A DNA stretch of 64,000 nucleotides from Nodosilinea sp. WJT8-NPBG4 (GCA_019359285.1 JAHHHQ010000020.1:124001-188000), one strand, 5' to 3'. Positions 34,491 to 44,348 are shown, counted from the first letter of the stretch. Notes: a model not told the origin generated them from the sequence alone. Translations and numbers: made by a program.

Positions 34491-37322
34491 CTAGGGCTGC
34501 CCCGGTTGGCTGCGGGCGGCGGTGGAGGTAAAACACACCGGTTCTGCCTGGGTGCGCGTACACCAGATTTGAATCATTACCGATGGGTTTTCGGGCGAAA
34601 CCCACCAGGCCTCAAGCTTGACTACCTGGTTGGCTGGAGGCAAACTATTGCTTTCGCTAGGGGCGGCTGAAGTGGCAAGGGTGGTCTGAGCTGCTTCTAA
34701 GTCAGCGGTACTGTGGGTGAGCGGCGCCAATTCTTGAGCCGTTTTAGCCAGAGCTGACTGCAGCTGCGGTGCGGCCGCCCGATGCGCTTGAGGCGGTGGG
34801 CTGGGCAGGGGTGACCCTAAAGGCAGCATGTTGGTGCGCACCACTCCGGTCTGGGGTGAGCCCAAATGGGTGGGAATGCCGGCATCGATAGGAGTTGGCG
34901 GGTCGGCAAGGTTGAAGGAAGGGGTAATCGTGCTCACCCCAGGTTTCGCCAAGCTAAACCCAGTCGCTGGCTGGCTGAGGTAGCTGTGGCCGTAGGCCGT
35001 CAACATGCCGGTAGCCATGCTCAGCGGAATCAGCAGCCGGACCAGGTGGCGCTGACGGCCGCAGCGCTTGGTATAGCGATCGCAGGCCTCCAAATAACGG
35101 TTGGCCAGCACCGAGAGCTGTTCGGGGTGAGTCTGCTGAAAAGCTTTGGCCTCATTGAGGCGGGTTTTGCTCAAAAAATAGTCGGGATGGTTGGGCTGCT
35201 CCTGCTGTTGCCATTCTTGGGCGGCACTGTCAATCGCTCGCTGCTGCCTGATTCGTGGCCCTTGAGTTTGCAAACAGTCTTGCAGTAGCGGCCAGTTGCG
35301 GATCAAAGCCTCATGGGCAATGTCAAAGCAGGGGACGCTGGGGGTGGCTGGCTGAGCCAACAGCTCACCCGTAATGGTGGATAGGCTACCGTCAGGAGCT
35401 GCTGGTGCCCAGCCGGGCACTGGATGGGCGGTGATGTTGCACCTGGGGAACTGTAGCTGAGTTTGGGCAACCACCAGTCGGGCTGCTATGAGCTTGTCTA
35501 GCACAGCGACAACGGCTGGCTCGGGCATAGCCTCGGTGACCAGCTCAGGCAAAGACACTGGGCGACGAGTCACCATGGCGCCATCGCCCAGGTCACAAAG
35601 ACTCAGAAATATGCGCTGGGCAATGGCTTGCTCAGGAACCGTAAGGCTCTCGTACAGCTCGTTAGCCCGCTGGTTGAGCAGTTGACGAATGCCCCCTAAC
35701 TTTGCGTAAGCGGCTAAGGTTAGATGCGGCGGCTTGGGGAGGTTGGGGGTGCTTTCTCGCCGTAGCCACAGCTCTTTCAAGATCAGCTGAAGCAGAGCTA
35801 AGTCGGCAGGGGCGCTGACAATGTCGAGCAGTAGCGTGTAGACCAGGTTGGCGTCATAGCTCAGCCCCACCTTTTCAAGGGGTCCGATGATTGTGGCCTT
35901 GAGCTGGTTGTAGGTCATGGCCGGTACGGCCAGGCTGTGGGCCGCTACCAAAGCCTGAAAGTCTGGGAACTCGTTCAGGCTCTCAAGGTGGTGGGCCCGT
36001 AGACCCAGCACTAAGTGAACCGGAATATGGGGGTTTTGTACTGCCGCTGTCAAGCAATCGATCACCAGGCGGCGATCGCGATCGGGGATTGAACCAGGCG
36101 TCAGCAGCGCTTCTATCTGATCAACCACGAGTACCAGGTGGGCTTCTGGGCCTTGCTCCCCCATCAGGGCTTGGATCAGCTGGCAAAATCCCTCAGCTCC
36201 CCGCTGCAAAAACGATTCGGCCCGACGCAGCTGTTCGGCTCGATGCAAGCCTGTAGCAGCGGGGTCAACAAAGGCGTCTGCCAGGCTGGCGAGGGGCGAA
36301 GGCCCCAGAGCTAAGTAGCGCAGAGTCCAAGGGGTGGAGCCTTCGCCTTTGGCTAGGCGCGGCAGCAGCCCGGCCCGCAGTAGCGAAGTCTTGCCAATGC
36401 CTGATGCTCCTGTAACCACGCACAGCCGAGACGACTGCACTTGCTCAACTAGGGTTTGCGTGATCTCGTCACGGCCAAAAAAGAATTCGCTGTGGGCAGC
36501 CTCGAAGGGGGCGATTCCCGGAAAGGGGCAAAATCCATAGCGCAGCTTTTGCAGTCTCTCTAGCAGCGGGGGCGGCGTATCTCCAGCCGGCGAAGTCATG
36601 CCTGACATGCGAGTGAGCACAATTTCGCTGCCAGAGCTTTCAAACAGAGGCTGCTGCAGCTCACCCTTGAGTTCTCGGTTGACCGTGTCTGTGAGGGAGT
36701 GGCCGTTAACAATGCCTCCCTTGATTTTGTAGGGGTTGAGGCCTGACAGTAGCGCCTGGGTGAAGACGCTGTGGTTGCTGTTGAGAGATTCGTAGGCGGC
36801 TTCATACTCTCGAGCAGCTGCCATAAAGAGGCGATCGGTGCCAGCACGGGCGCCCGGATCGGCCTCTAGCATGTTAAAGAACTCGCCGCTGTTGCAGCAG
36901 TCGAGCAAAATAACTCGTTGACGCACTGGGCTCTCTTGCAGCAGTCGCCGCAGCCAGTGCAGCGACAGTCCGTAATGCCCTGCGGCCGGGTTGGCATCGC
37001 TAGTTGCTAAATAGCCTTCTTGAATACCTGCCTGGCGTTGTAAACCGTGGCCGGAATAATAAAAAATGGCGGTTTGAGGAATGGTTTTGCCAGCTGGCTT
37101 AAATAGTTTGATGAGCGCTTCTTCAAGCAGGGCTGTGGTCACACCGCCTCGCTGACTAATCTCCGGTTTTTGATGGGTGATGGCCTCTGGCAGCCTGACT
37201 ACGCGGCATTCAGCAAAGCTTTCTAAGCAGCGAGCCACCGACTCAGCATCGTGGGCTGGCGCCTGCAAAACTGGCAGGTGCTGATACGTATTGATCCCGA
37301 CAACAAGCGCATCCCTTGACAT
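34491..37322 (-). CDS. Caspase-domain / nSTAND1 NTPase membrane protein
   Basis: A 943-residue fusion. Residues 1-235 are a C14 caspase-like peptidase with catalytic His92 (FYYSGHGLQ) and Cys143 (ILLDCCNSGEF), so it is probably active. Residues 262-700 are an nSTAND1-type NTPase: FPGIAPFEAAHSEFFFGR, Walker A GASGIGKTS (305-313) and Walker B LVLVVDQIEAL. A membrane helix lies at about 757-780, followed by a Pro/Thr-rich C-terminal part of 160 residues. Such orthocaspase-STAND proteins are thought to act as triggered proteases in stress or phage defence. It starts at ATG after an AT-rich 725-base gap, with no operon partner. Confidence 0.92.
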   Translation of the reverse strand: MSRDALVVGINTYQHLPVLQAPAHDAESVARCLESFAECRVVRLPEAITHQKPEISQRGGVTTALLEEALIKLFKPAGKTIPQTAIFYYSGHGLQRQAGIQEGYLATSDANPAAGHYGLSLHWLRRLLQESPVRQRVILLDCCNSGEFFNMLEADPGARAGTDRLFMAAAREYEAAYESLNSNHSVFTQALLSGLNPYKIKGGIVNGHSLTDTVNRELKGELQQPLFESSGSEIVLTRMSGMTSPAGDTPPPLLERLQKLRYGFCPFPGIAPFEAAHSEFFFGRDEITQTLVEQVQSSRLCVVTGASGIGKTSLLRAGLLPRLAKGEGSTPWTLRYLALGPSPLASLADAFVDPAATGLHRAEQLRRAESFLQRGAEGFCQLIQALMGEQGPEAHLVLVVDQIEALLTPGSIPDRDRRLVIDCLTAAVQNPHIPVHLVLGLRAHHLESLNEFPDFQALVAAHSLAVPAMTYNQLKATIIGPLEKVGLSYDANLVYTLLLDIVSAPADLALLQLILKELWLRRESTPNLPKPPHLTLAAYAKLGGIRQLLNQRANELYESLTVPEQAIAQRIFLSLCDLGDGAMVTRRPVSLPELVTEAMPEPAVVAVLDKLIAARLVVAQTQLQFPRCNITAHPVPGWAPAAPDGSLSTITGELLAQPATPSVPCFDIAHEALIRNWPLLQDCLQTQGPRIRQQRAIDSAAQEWQQQEQPNHPDYFLSKTRLNEAKAFQQTHPEQLSVLANRYLEACDRYTKRCGRQRHLVRLLIPLSMATGMLTAYGHSYLSQPATGFSLAKPGVSTITPSFNLADPPTPIDAGIPTHLGSPQTGVVRTNMLPLGSPLPSPPPQAHRAAAPQLQSALAKTAQELAPLTHSTADLEAAQTTLATSAAPSESNSLPPANQVVKLEAWWVSPENPSVMIQIWCTRTQAEPVCFTSTAARSQPGQP

Positions 37323-38047
37323 TTTCCTCGCACCCTGATTTGGCTTTCTCTAAATTTGATTAACTAGTAAATAGAAAAGGGAACATGAAAACTTTAGCCA
37401 TCACTTCAGGTGAGATTTCAGTGACCCAGCTGATTGAGAGCTTTAGAAAATTAGCTCTCAAACTGAGCGCTTACGCTTCAATAGGTTAAGTTTATCTAAG
37501 CGGTCGAAATCCTTTAAGAGGGGTTTCACCCCTAAAAAAAATCTTGAGGAATCAAATTTTTTTAGGAATAAATCAATCCGTAGATCTGCGTAAATACCCG
37601 GTTCTTAAGCGCCTTATCGGTCTAATTGCAACAGAGAAATCCGAAAAATATGGCACACTTTTTTGGATCGAATTGGCCAATTGGCAGTGAGTCTCCGTAG
37701 GATTACAGAGGTAGTCTTGTACTTCCGTCATCTGGCTGAAACGAAAGTTTATTTCTTGGTTTCTAAAAGTGGGTGCAGGTTTTTGCAGATTTGTTGTCTT
37801 TTGAATCGCTAGAGTGACTGTCTAAATGGTGCAATTAAGCCCTTGGCGATTGCCTTGTTAACCAGCGATCGCCAACAGGTTTGACATCTCTGCGCTACCG
37901 ATAGTTTAATTTGGCGGTAATACTCTATATCTGGACCTATGTCAGAATCATGGCCCAAGGGTTCATGGGTGAAGCCTGACGTAGGGGAGGGCCGCATCGC
38001 CTAGAGATGCGGCTTGGGTAGAAAGCTGGGCGTACTGGGTTTGGGGA
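37323..38047. other. 725-base AT-rich intergenic region
   Basis: It is AT-rich to about 37,800 and must hold the caspase gene's promoter. Visible elements are a 9-bp inverted repeat (TTGAGAGCT at 37434-37442 with 37453-37461), a small hairpin AGGGG-TTTCA-CCCCT near 37519-37533, and a GCCGCATC/GATGCGGC hairpin at 37991-38013. A 34-codon ORF (37385-37489) has AGGG upstream but no recognisable feature. I see no other gene. Confidence 0.5.
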
Positions 38048-38359
38048 TGATACTGGGGGGAGCTCATGCCTTGCCCGGTGTAGCGGACCTACCTTCTGAG
38101 TGGGTACAGGAGAGCGAGAGCCTGAGGACGGTTATTTGCTGACTTTGCTGCCGCCGTCGCCTTCGTAGAGCCTCTGGTAGAACCCACTGATCGATTGGGA
38201 CACCACCCTGATCTGGCGATCGCCTACAACCGAGTCACGCTCTCTGTGACCACCCATGACGCCGGAGGGTTGACGAACCTAGATTTTGCCCTAGCTGAGG
38301 AAATCTCTGCGCTGCACGACGGGCAATGCCAAACGCCCTTACACCCGCAAACCCCATGA
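38048..38359 (+). pseudogene. Frameshifted 4a-hydroxytetrahydrobiopterin dehydratase-like relic
   Basis: Two overlapping frames together give a pterin-4a-carbinolamine dehydratase-like protein. Frame one (from 38048) reads ALPGVADLPSEWVQESESLRTV and stops near 38142. The next frame continues FADFAAAVAFVEPLVEP, LGHHPDLAIAYNRVTLSV and TTHDAGGLTNLDFALAEEI to a TGA at 38357-38359. LGHHPD and THDAGGLT are the family signature. One missing base near 38135 explains the break. The upstream frame also encodes a hydrophobic stretch (LGVLGLGMILGGAHA) resembling a signal peptide. The stop overlaps the ATG of the methyltransferase, so the pair were once coupled. A sequencing error is possible. Confidence 0.75.
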
Positions 38360-39006
38360 CTCGATCTTCGACCGGCAACCAATGGACCTCGGCCAGCCAT
38401 GCCCTAGACTACCTGGCTCGGGCTGATACGATTCCGCACCGCATCGAAGGGGAGGCTGTACTGCTAAATCTGGTGCCTAGGACTGCTCGACGTATTCTTG
38501 ACCTGGGTACGGGGGATGGGCGGCTCCTAGGACTGCTAAAAATTGATCGTCCTGATGCCAGCTGCGTAGCGCTGGATTTTTCGCCGACTATGCTGGCGGC
38601 GGTGGGCGATCGCTTCGGCGCAGACCCCAGCGTCACCATTGTCAGCCACGACCTGTCTCAGTCTTTACCCAACCTCGGCACCTTTGACGCAGTGGTCTCA
38701 AGCTTTGCCATTCACCACCTCGACCATCCTCGCAAGGCAGCGCTTTACGCAGAAATATGCCAAATTTTGGAGCCTGAAGGCTGCTTTTGCAACTTAGAGC
38801 ATGTGGCTTCTCCTACAGAGCGGCTGCACCACCAGTTTTTAGTTGCTATTGGCTATACCCCCGAGGAAGAAGATCCCTCTAACCAACTGCTGGATGTGGA
38901 GACTCAGCTGAGTTGGCTCAGGCAGCTTGGGTTTGACGATGTCGATTGTCACTGGAAATGGCGCGAGATGGCGCTGTTGGCGGGTCTAAAGCCGTTAGAG
39001 AGTTAG
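38356..39006 (+). CDS. Class I SAM-dependent methyltransferase
   Basis: A 216-residue methyltransferase of UbiE/Trans-aconitate type. Motif I is RILDLGTGDGRLLGLL, the acidic post-I residue is in ASCVALDFSP, and motif II region is FDAVVSSFAIHHLDH. The C-terminus (NQLLDVETQLSWLRQLGFDDVDCHWKW) is typical for small-molecule methyltransferases. I prefer the ATG at 38356, which overlaps the preceding stop; an ATG 30 bases earlier is possible. Substrate unknown. Confidence 0.9.
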   Translation: MTRSSTGNQWTSASHALDYLARADTIPHRIEGEAVLLNLVPRTARRILDLGTGDGRLLGLLKIDRPDASCVALDFSPTMLAAVGDRFGADPSVTIVSHDLSQSLPNLGTFDAVVSSFAIHHLDHPRKAALYAEICQILEPEGCFCNLEHVASPTERLHHQFLVAIGYTPEEEDPSNQLLDVETQLSWLRQLGFDDVDCHWKWREMALLAGLKPLES

Positions 39007-39009
39007 GGT

Positions 39010-39738
39010 TCAGGCCCAGCTCCCTGGCCAGGTGGTGACTAAGAACACGATCAGGCTAATCAAGGCGAGAATGCCTTGTAAAACGTTGCCGACTAGCGTG
39101 CCAACCACAATGGCCAAGCCCACTTTGGCTGATTGCTTAACCCGCTGCGGCAGTTTCAGCTCGCGGCGGTGCAAAAATTCGCCGATAAAAGCTCCCATCA
39201 CCGTACCGACCAAAAGCCCGAGCAGGGGAATACCCGTTGGCAAAAGGGGCAGTAGCCCAAACAGGCCAAAAAACATGCCCACAAAAGCCCCAATTTGACC
39301 CCAGTTACTTGCCCCTACCCGCTGTGCCCCCAGCACTCCAGCCAAATAGTCGATGGCAAAGCTGAGGATAAGAGCGGCGATCGCGACCCCCAGCGCCCAC
39401 TTGAGGCCGACAAACCCAACCACCAAACCCCAGATCACCATAGCCCCTACAATCAGCGTGATTCCGGGCAGGGCCGGCACTACTGCTCCAACTACCCCCA
39501 CCACCATAATCAACACCAGCAGCCAGTACAGAGCTAGATGCCACGCCGCGGTGGTGTCAATCGCTGTGGGCACCTGCACCTGAGCAGGCAAGCTAGCGAT
39601 GCTGTGACCGAACTGACTCAGGGAGCTACTGCTGCTGTTGACTAGGCCAGCTACCCACTGGGTTACTTGGGAGTAAACCCCGGAGAGGCCTTGGGTCAGA
39701 GGTGATGTAGTCGGATCAAGGGCTAGAAAATCAGGCAT
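39010..39738 (-). CDS. DUF456 membrane protein
   Basis: A 242-residue membrane protein. The C-terminal 180 residues are a DUF456 domain: GAVVPALPGITLIVGAMVIWG, FAIDYLAGVLGAQRVGASNWGQIGA and FGLLPLLPTGIPLLGLLVGTVMGAFIGEFLHRR, with glycine-zipper helices. About 60 Ser/Gln-rich residues precede it. Of three near ATGs I chose the one with CCAGGA eight bases upstream. The family is widespread with unknown function. Convergent with the methyltransferase at four bases. Confidence 0.88.
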   Translation of the reverse strand: MPDFLALDPTTSPLTQGLSGVYSQVTQWVAGLVNSSSSSLSQFGHSIASLPAQVQVPTAIDTTAAWHLALYWLLVLIMVVGVVGAVVPALPGITLIVGAMVIWGLVVGFVGLKWALGVAIAALILSFAIDYLAGVLGAQRVGASNWGQIGAFVGMFFGLFGLLPLLPTGIPLLGLLVGTVMGAFIGEFLHRRELKLPQRVKQSAKVGLAIVVGTLVGNVLQGILALISLIVFLVTTWPGSWA

Positions 39739-39962
39739 AGAAAACATCCTGGAGAAATGTTGCACCTCTAGGGGCAGGGTGCTGGAGTGATTGCCACAGT
39801 CTAAAGCGGATCATAGCCAAAACCAGGGCCACCGCCAGGACGGCTGGAGGTGCGGCCATCCATACATCTATATATTTATGCGGGTGATAACAGCGTATCG
39901 ATGCCGTCGCTAGGTGGGGGTGGTCGGAGGGCGTTAGAGTTGGAGGACTCTTTCTCACCTCC

Positions 39963-40868
39963 TTGGTCCTGGAGCTTTGCCCTGTGCTGCCTAATTCTTG
40001 GCTACCCAAGCCCTTGCTGCCTGCCTTCAACCCGCCAGCACCGCTGCTGGTGATAGCCGCTATGGGCTCGACTCAGCTGGGCTCGACCTTGGCCAAGAGC
40101 CTGTTTGGTCAGGTGGGGCCGTTGGGCATGGTGCTGTTGCGGGTAGGGTTGTCGGCGGTGGTGCTGGTGGCCTGGTGCCGTCCCCGGTGGCGCGGGCACC
40201 GGCTGGCTGACTACCGGTTGCTGGTGACCTTTGGGCTGTCGATGGCGGTGATGAATGCGCTGTTTTACTGTGCGATCGCCCGGATTCCGATCGGAGTTGC
40301 GGTGGCGCTAGAATTTTCCGGACCGCTGACGGTGGCGCTGCTGCACTCGCGCCGCTGGCTCGACGGACTGTGGGTTGCTCTGGCGGCGGCGGGCATTGTG
40401 CTGCTGTCGCCTCTCAATACTCCGGCGCTCGACAGCTGGGGTGTGGTGATGGCGCTGCTGGCCGGGGTGGCCTGGGGCGCCTATATTGTGCTGTCGGCGC
40501 GTATGGGACAGGCCTTTCGCGGTGGGGAGGGGCTGGCCCTGTCGATGGCGGTAGGGGCATTGTTGTTGCTGCCCGTCGGGATCATGGCGGAGGGCCGACT
40601 GCTGCTGTCACCCAATATTTTGCTGCTGGGGTTAGGGGTGGCGATGTTGGCTTCGACCCTGCCCTATTCTCTAGAGATGACGGCGCTGCGCCGTATGCCG
40701 GTGAACGTGTTTGGTGTGCTGATGAGTTTAGAGCCTGCGATCGCCGCCGTCATCAGCTTTTTCTGGCTCGGCGAAACTCTGAGCTTGACCATGATTGGTG
40801 CCATTGGCTTAGTCACGATTGCCGCTGCGGGTGTGTCTCTATCTCAGCCCGCCGCTAAGGCTGTTTGA
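39963..40868 (+). CDS. DMT-superfamily (EamA/RhtA-type) transporter
   Basis: A 301-residue protein with ten predicted membrane helices in two EamA repeats (first repeat ends near GIVLLSPL, second near GLVTIAAAGVSLS). It shows RhtA-like blocks: YCAIARIPIGVAVALEFSGPLTVALLHSRR and LPYSLEMTALRRMPVNVFGVLMSLEPAIAA. RhtA-like members export threonine, homoserine or similar amino acids; substrate here is inference. The start is TTG; other in-frame starts are possible within 30 codons. Confidence 0.9.
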   Translation: MVLELCPVLPNSWLPKPLLPAFNPPAPLLVIAAMGSTQLGSTLAKSLFGQVGPLGMVLLRVGLSAVVLVAWCRPRWRGHRLADYRLLVTFGLSMAVMNALFYCAIARIPIGVAVALEFSGPLTVALLHSRRWLDGLWVALAAAGIVLLSPLNTPALDSWGVVMALLAGVAWGAYIVLSARMGQAFRGGEGLALSMAVGALLLLPVGIMAEGRLLLSPNILLLGLGVAMLASTLPYSLEMTALRRMPVNVFGVLMSLEPAIAAVISFFWLGETLSLTMIGAIGLVTIAAAGVSLSQPAAKAV

Positions 40869-41002
40869 GTTGAGCGGGCTGGCAAAAGCGCGCCGATCGG
40901 CTGAACTTAAATAGAGTCTTTCCTGCTTTGCGGCAGGAGTGATCGCCGCCGAGTTCAGGGGAATTCTGGAGTTAACCAACACGGCGGAGGCGGGGTTAAC
41001 CA

Positions 41003-42130
41003 GTGGCAACAATTAGTGGAACACTGCGGCAGAAGTGGATCTTAATAATGGGCGCAAGTGCCCTGATGGGTCTAGTGCTCTGCGCTCCTGACTCCGCCCT
41101 AGGCAACGCTAACGTCCAGTCCGTTCTGACCCAAACCGCTGCCGACCCCCTGCTGGCTCAGGCACGAACGGGCTATCCCCAGCGCCAAGACGCCCTGATC
41201 AATGACTACGGCGAGGTGCTGCTACCGGCGGACGCCGATCGGCTGCGAGAGCTGTTAGAGCAGGTGAAGACGATTGATGGCATCGAGATCGTGGTGGTGA
41301 CGGTGCCCTCAATTGGGGTTTACGAAACCGGAGATGACGCTATTGAGAGCTTTGCCACCAATCTTTTTAACACCTGGGGCATTGGCGATGCCCAACGCAA
41401 CGATGGGGTACTGGTGCTGTTCTCCCAGGGCGATCGCGCCGTGCGCATTGAGCTAGGTCAGGGCTATAGCCGCGTCTACGACGCTCGTATGCAGACCGTA
41501 ATTGATGACTACATGCTGCCGCACTTTCGGGCCTCGGCCTATAGCACGGGGTTGTACGAAGGCACCCAGGCATTGGTAGGGCAGCTGACCGCGCCGCCTA
41601 CGGCTCTAGAAAAACTGCCCTGGGGGTGGTTAATACTCGGTATAGGCGGACTTGTTTCTGGTGGAGTTGCGATCGCGGGTTCTAAACTGCTGCTCAACCT
41701 GTGGCGACCCCAGTGCGAGCTATGCCAGGTGCGGATGACCAATCTGAGTGATACCGAGGCCAAAGCTCACCTCGACGCAGGGCAAATTTTAGAGCTGGAG
41801 CTGCAGTCGGTCTTTCACACTGTTGCTGAGTGCCCCCAGTGCCATAAGCACACCGTTCGTCACTTTGCTAACCCCATCTCTTCCTTTGAGGCCTGCCCAA
41901 GCTGTCACTATAAAACGCTGGAGGAAGTGCAGCGAACCACAGTGAGAGAGCCGACCTACCATTCGTCGGGCGAAGCGCTGGTCAACCGGCACTGCCGCCA
42001 CTGCGACCACAGCGACCAGCAAACCGTTACCCTTGCCCGGCTGCATGATAGCGATAGCTCATCCTCTAGCAGTAGCTCATCCTCTGGCGGCGGGTCGTCT
42101 TCGGGGGGCGGAGCCAGCGGCAAGTGGTAA
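41003..42130 (+). CDS. TPM-domain (YgcG-like) membrane protein with CxxC pairs
   Basis: A 375-residue protein from GTG. A signal peptide or anchor (about 10-30) precedes a TPM domain at about 65-190 (DYGEVLLPADADRLRELLE, IEIVVVTVPSIGVYETG, GVLVLFSQGDRAVRIELGQG). The TPM fold is linked to photosystem II repair phosphatases in plants and to YgcG in bacteria. A membrane helix follows (about 207-228), then a cytoplasmic region with four CxxC pairs (CELC, CPQC, CPSC, CRHC), probably zinc-binding, and a Ser/Gly tail. The tail of serines encoded by repeated AGC/TCC codons is typical of this family. Confidence 0.9.
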   Translation: MATISGTLRQKWILIMGASALMGLVLCAPDSALGNANVQSVLTQTAADPLLAQARTGYPQRQDALINDYGEVLLPADADRLRELLEQVKTIDGIEIVVVTVPSIGVYETGDDAIESFATNLFNTWGIGDAQRNDGVLVLFSQGDRAVRIELGQGYSRVYDARMQTVIDDYMLPHFRASAYSTGLYEGTQALVGQLTAPPTALEKLPWGWLILGIGGLVSGGVAIAGSKLLLNLWRPQCELCQVRMTNLSDTEAKAHLDAGQILELELQSVFHTVAECPQCHKHTVRHFANPISSFEACPSCHYKTLEEVQRTTVREPTYHSSGEALVNRHCRHCDHSDQQTVTLARLHDSDSSSSSSSSSSGGGSSSGGGASGKW

Positions 42131-42245
42131 TTGAACCCTCACTTTTGGCGGTTGACCAATTGCAAAGAAAGGCGGTTGCCTAGGTAAACCGCCTGCATTC
42201 CGTGGAACACTGTTGCTACACAGGGAATGCATTCTAACGTCGGCT

Positions 42246-44348
42246 ATGAGTCTTTGTATTAACCCACGTTGCCGTCAGCCTAATCATCCAGATAATGGGG
42301 GCAGTTCTACTTGCGTGGCCTGTGGGTCAGGCCTGGTGCTCCAGGGTCGCTACCGAGTGATGCGGTTGATTAGCAGCGACAGCGGCTTTGGCCGCGTGTA
42401 TGAGGCTTACGAGCGCAACGTCCCCAAAATTCTCAAGGTGCTCAAAGAGGGCTATAACACCAACGACAAAGTGGTGGAGCTGTTTCGCCGTGAGGCCCAG
42501 GTGCTGAGCCAGCTCAACCACCCAGGGGTGCCTCGGGTAGAGCCCGAGGGCTATTTTCTCTACTACCCAGCCGATGGTGGCGAGCCTTCTCACTGTCTGG
42601 TGATGGAAAAGATCGAAGGCCCCAACCTGAAGCAGTGGATGGTGCAGCAGGGCAACCACCCGATCAGCGAAAAGCAGGCCATGCTGTGGCTCACCCAGCT
42701 GACCGATGTGCTCGACCTGGTGCATCAGCACAACTATTTTCACCGCGACATCAAGCCCGAAAACATTATGTTGCGTCCGTCGGGGCAGCTGGTGTTGGTC
42801 GACTTTGGCGCAGCCCGTGAGATGACCCAGACCTACATGGCCAACCTGGGCGATAGCGGCATTACGACCGTGAGTTCGGCGGGCTATACGCCCCCCGAGC
42901 AGGAGCAGGGCCAGGCGGTGCCCCAGTCTGACTTTTATGCCCTCGGCCGCACGCTCATTTATTTGATGACGGCCAAGCTGCCCAACGACCCGGCTATCTA
43001 CAACTCGCGCACCAATGCGTTTGGGTGGCGGTCGGCAGCGCCGCAGATCTCGGCTCCCCTGGCCGATTTGATTGACCATCTAATCGCTCCGGCGGCGGCC
43101 AACCGGCCCCAAAACACCGAGGCGATTTTAGAACGTCTGGCCCAGGTGCGATCGCGTCAAGTTTCCGGTCTACCTCGCTCGGCTAGAGTCGCTGCCCCAA
43201 CCTGGCCCCTGACTACTCTCAACCCCCACGAAGCCCAGACCCTCCCTGAACCCTCGCGCAGCTTTTTGCCCCCTTGGTTAGACCAGCGCCCCTGGCTGCT
43301 GGCCGGCCTAACCGGGTTAGCTCTGGCGGTGCCTTTGGGCTGGTATGCCCTGATGCGATCGACGAGTCCCCAGGGGTTGTTGTCTGAGCCGGCTCAAACC
43401 TTACCCCAGGCACAGGTGCAGGTGCAGTTGCTGAGCACCCTAGCCGGGCACGAAGCTGACATCCAAGATCTGCTGTTGCTAAAGGACGGTCGCACCCTGG
43501 TAACTGCCAGCACCGACAACACCGTGCGCTTTTGGAACTTAGACGCAGGCCGCCTAGTGCGCACCTTGAGCGATCACACCAACGTGGTCAAGACTCTAGC
43601 TATGACCACTGACCAAGAAATTTTGATCAGTGCTGGGGATGACCGCACGATTCGATTTTGGGCTATGGCAGATGGTCGTCCCCTGGTGACGCTGGCCAAT
43701 GCCCATGCAGTACCCATCAAAGCTCTAGAGGTCAGCAACAACGGCAAGCTGATGGTCAGCGCCGACAGCGACGGCACTATTTATCTATGGAACCTGGTTG
43801 GCCCCGACGGCAGCATCGATCCCCAGCACTTGGCAACGACCGGGCCAAGCCATACCCTCCAGGCCGATGGCACAGTTAACGATCTGCGGTTTACCCGCGA
43901 CGACAGCTACTTGGTGAGCGGGGGCAAAAGCCTCCACCTGTGGGACATGGAGAATTTGGACCATCCTGCCACCCTAGAAGGCCATGAGCCACTGACCTTT
44001 ATTAATCGCCTTGATATCAGCGACGACAACCGCATTTTGGTGAGTGCCTCTAGCGACAAAACCGTACGTCTGTGGAACCTGGCCGACCAGACACTCTACG
44101 CCACCCTACCGGGTCACCAAAGCTACGTCAACGACGTCAGGATTGATGGCCCGCGCCTATGGAGTTCTGACGCCAACAACACCATTCTGGTGTGGGATCT
44201 AAACCAAAAAACCTACCTTGAAACCATCACTGGCTTCAACACCGACATTTGGCGCTTTGCGGTGCAGCCCAACGGCCACATTGTTACCATCGGTGGCACA
44301 GAAAACCTTTTGTCGCTGTGGAGCCTGCCTGCTGACGCCGACAAGTGA
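42246..44348 (+). CDS. Ser/Thr protein kinase with C-terminal WD40 repeats
   Basis: A 700-residue eukaryotic-like kinase. An N-terminal zinc-ribbon-like Cys-x4-Cys and CxxC motif (CINPRCRQPNHPDN, TCVACGSGL) precedes the kinase domain (about 35-300): catalytic loop YFHRDIKPENIML, metal motif VDFGAAREM, APE-like PPEQEQG. The ATP lysine is in KILKVLKEG; the Gly loop (SSDSGFGRVYEA) is degenerate. A membrane helix lies at about 355-376, then seven or so WD40 repeats (for example TLVTASTDNTVRFWNLDAG, LVSASSDKTVRLWNLADQ) in the C-terminal 290 residues. Likely a membrane signalling protein; the ATG was preferred to an upstream start. Confidence 0.95.
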   Translation: MSLCINPRCRQPNHPDNGGSSTCVACGSGLVLQGRYRVMRLISSDSGFGRVYEAYERNVPKILKVLKEGYNTNDKVVELFRREAQVLSQLNHPGVPRVEPEGYFLYYPADGGEPSHCLVMEKIEGPNLKQWMVQQGNHPISEKQAMLWLTQLTDVLDLVHQHNYFHRDIKPENIMLRPSGQLVLVDFGAAREMTQTYMANLGDSGITTVSSAGYTPPEQEQGQAVPQSDFYALGRTLIYLMTAKLPNDPAIYNSRTNAFGWRSAAPQISAPLADLIDHLIAPAAANRPQNTEAILERLAQVRSRQVSGLPRSARVAAPTWPLTTLNPHEAQTLPEPSRSFLPPWLDQRPWLLAGLTGLALAVPLGWYALMRSTSPQGLLSEPAQTLPQAQVQVQLLSTLAGHEADIQDLLLLKDGRTLVTASTDNTVRFWNLDAGRLVRTLSDHTNVVKTLAMTTDQEILISAGDDRTIRFWAMADGRPLVTLANAHAVPIKALEVSNNGKLMVSADSDGTIYLWNLVGPDGSIDPQHLATTGPSHTLQADGTVNDLRFTRDDSYLVSGGKSLHLWDMENLDHPATLEGHEPLTFINRLDISDDNRILVSASSDKTVRLWNLADQTLYATLPGHQSYVNDVRIDGPRLWSSDANNTILVWDLNQKTYLETITGFNTDIWRFAVQPNGHIVTIGGTENLLSLWSLPADADK

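Noticed and set aside
37385-37489. 34-codon ORF with AGGG upstream in the AT-rich gap
   Set aside because: Contains a 9-bp inverted repeat that could fully explain the sequence; no conserved feature, too little support for a CDS call.
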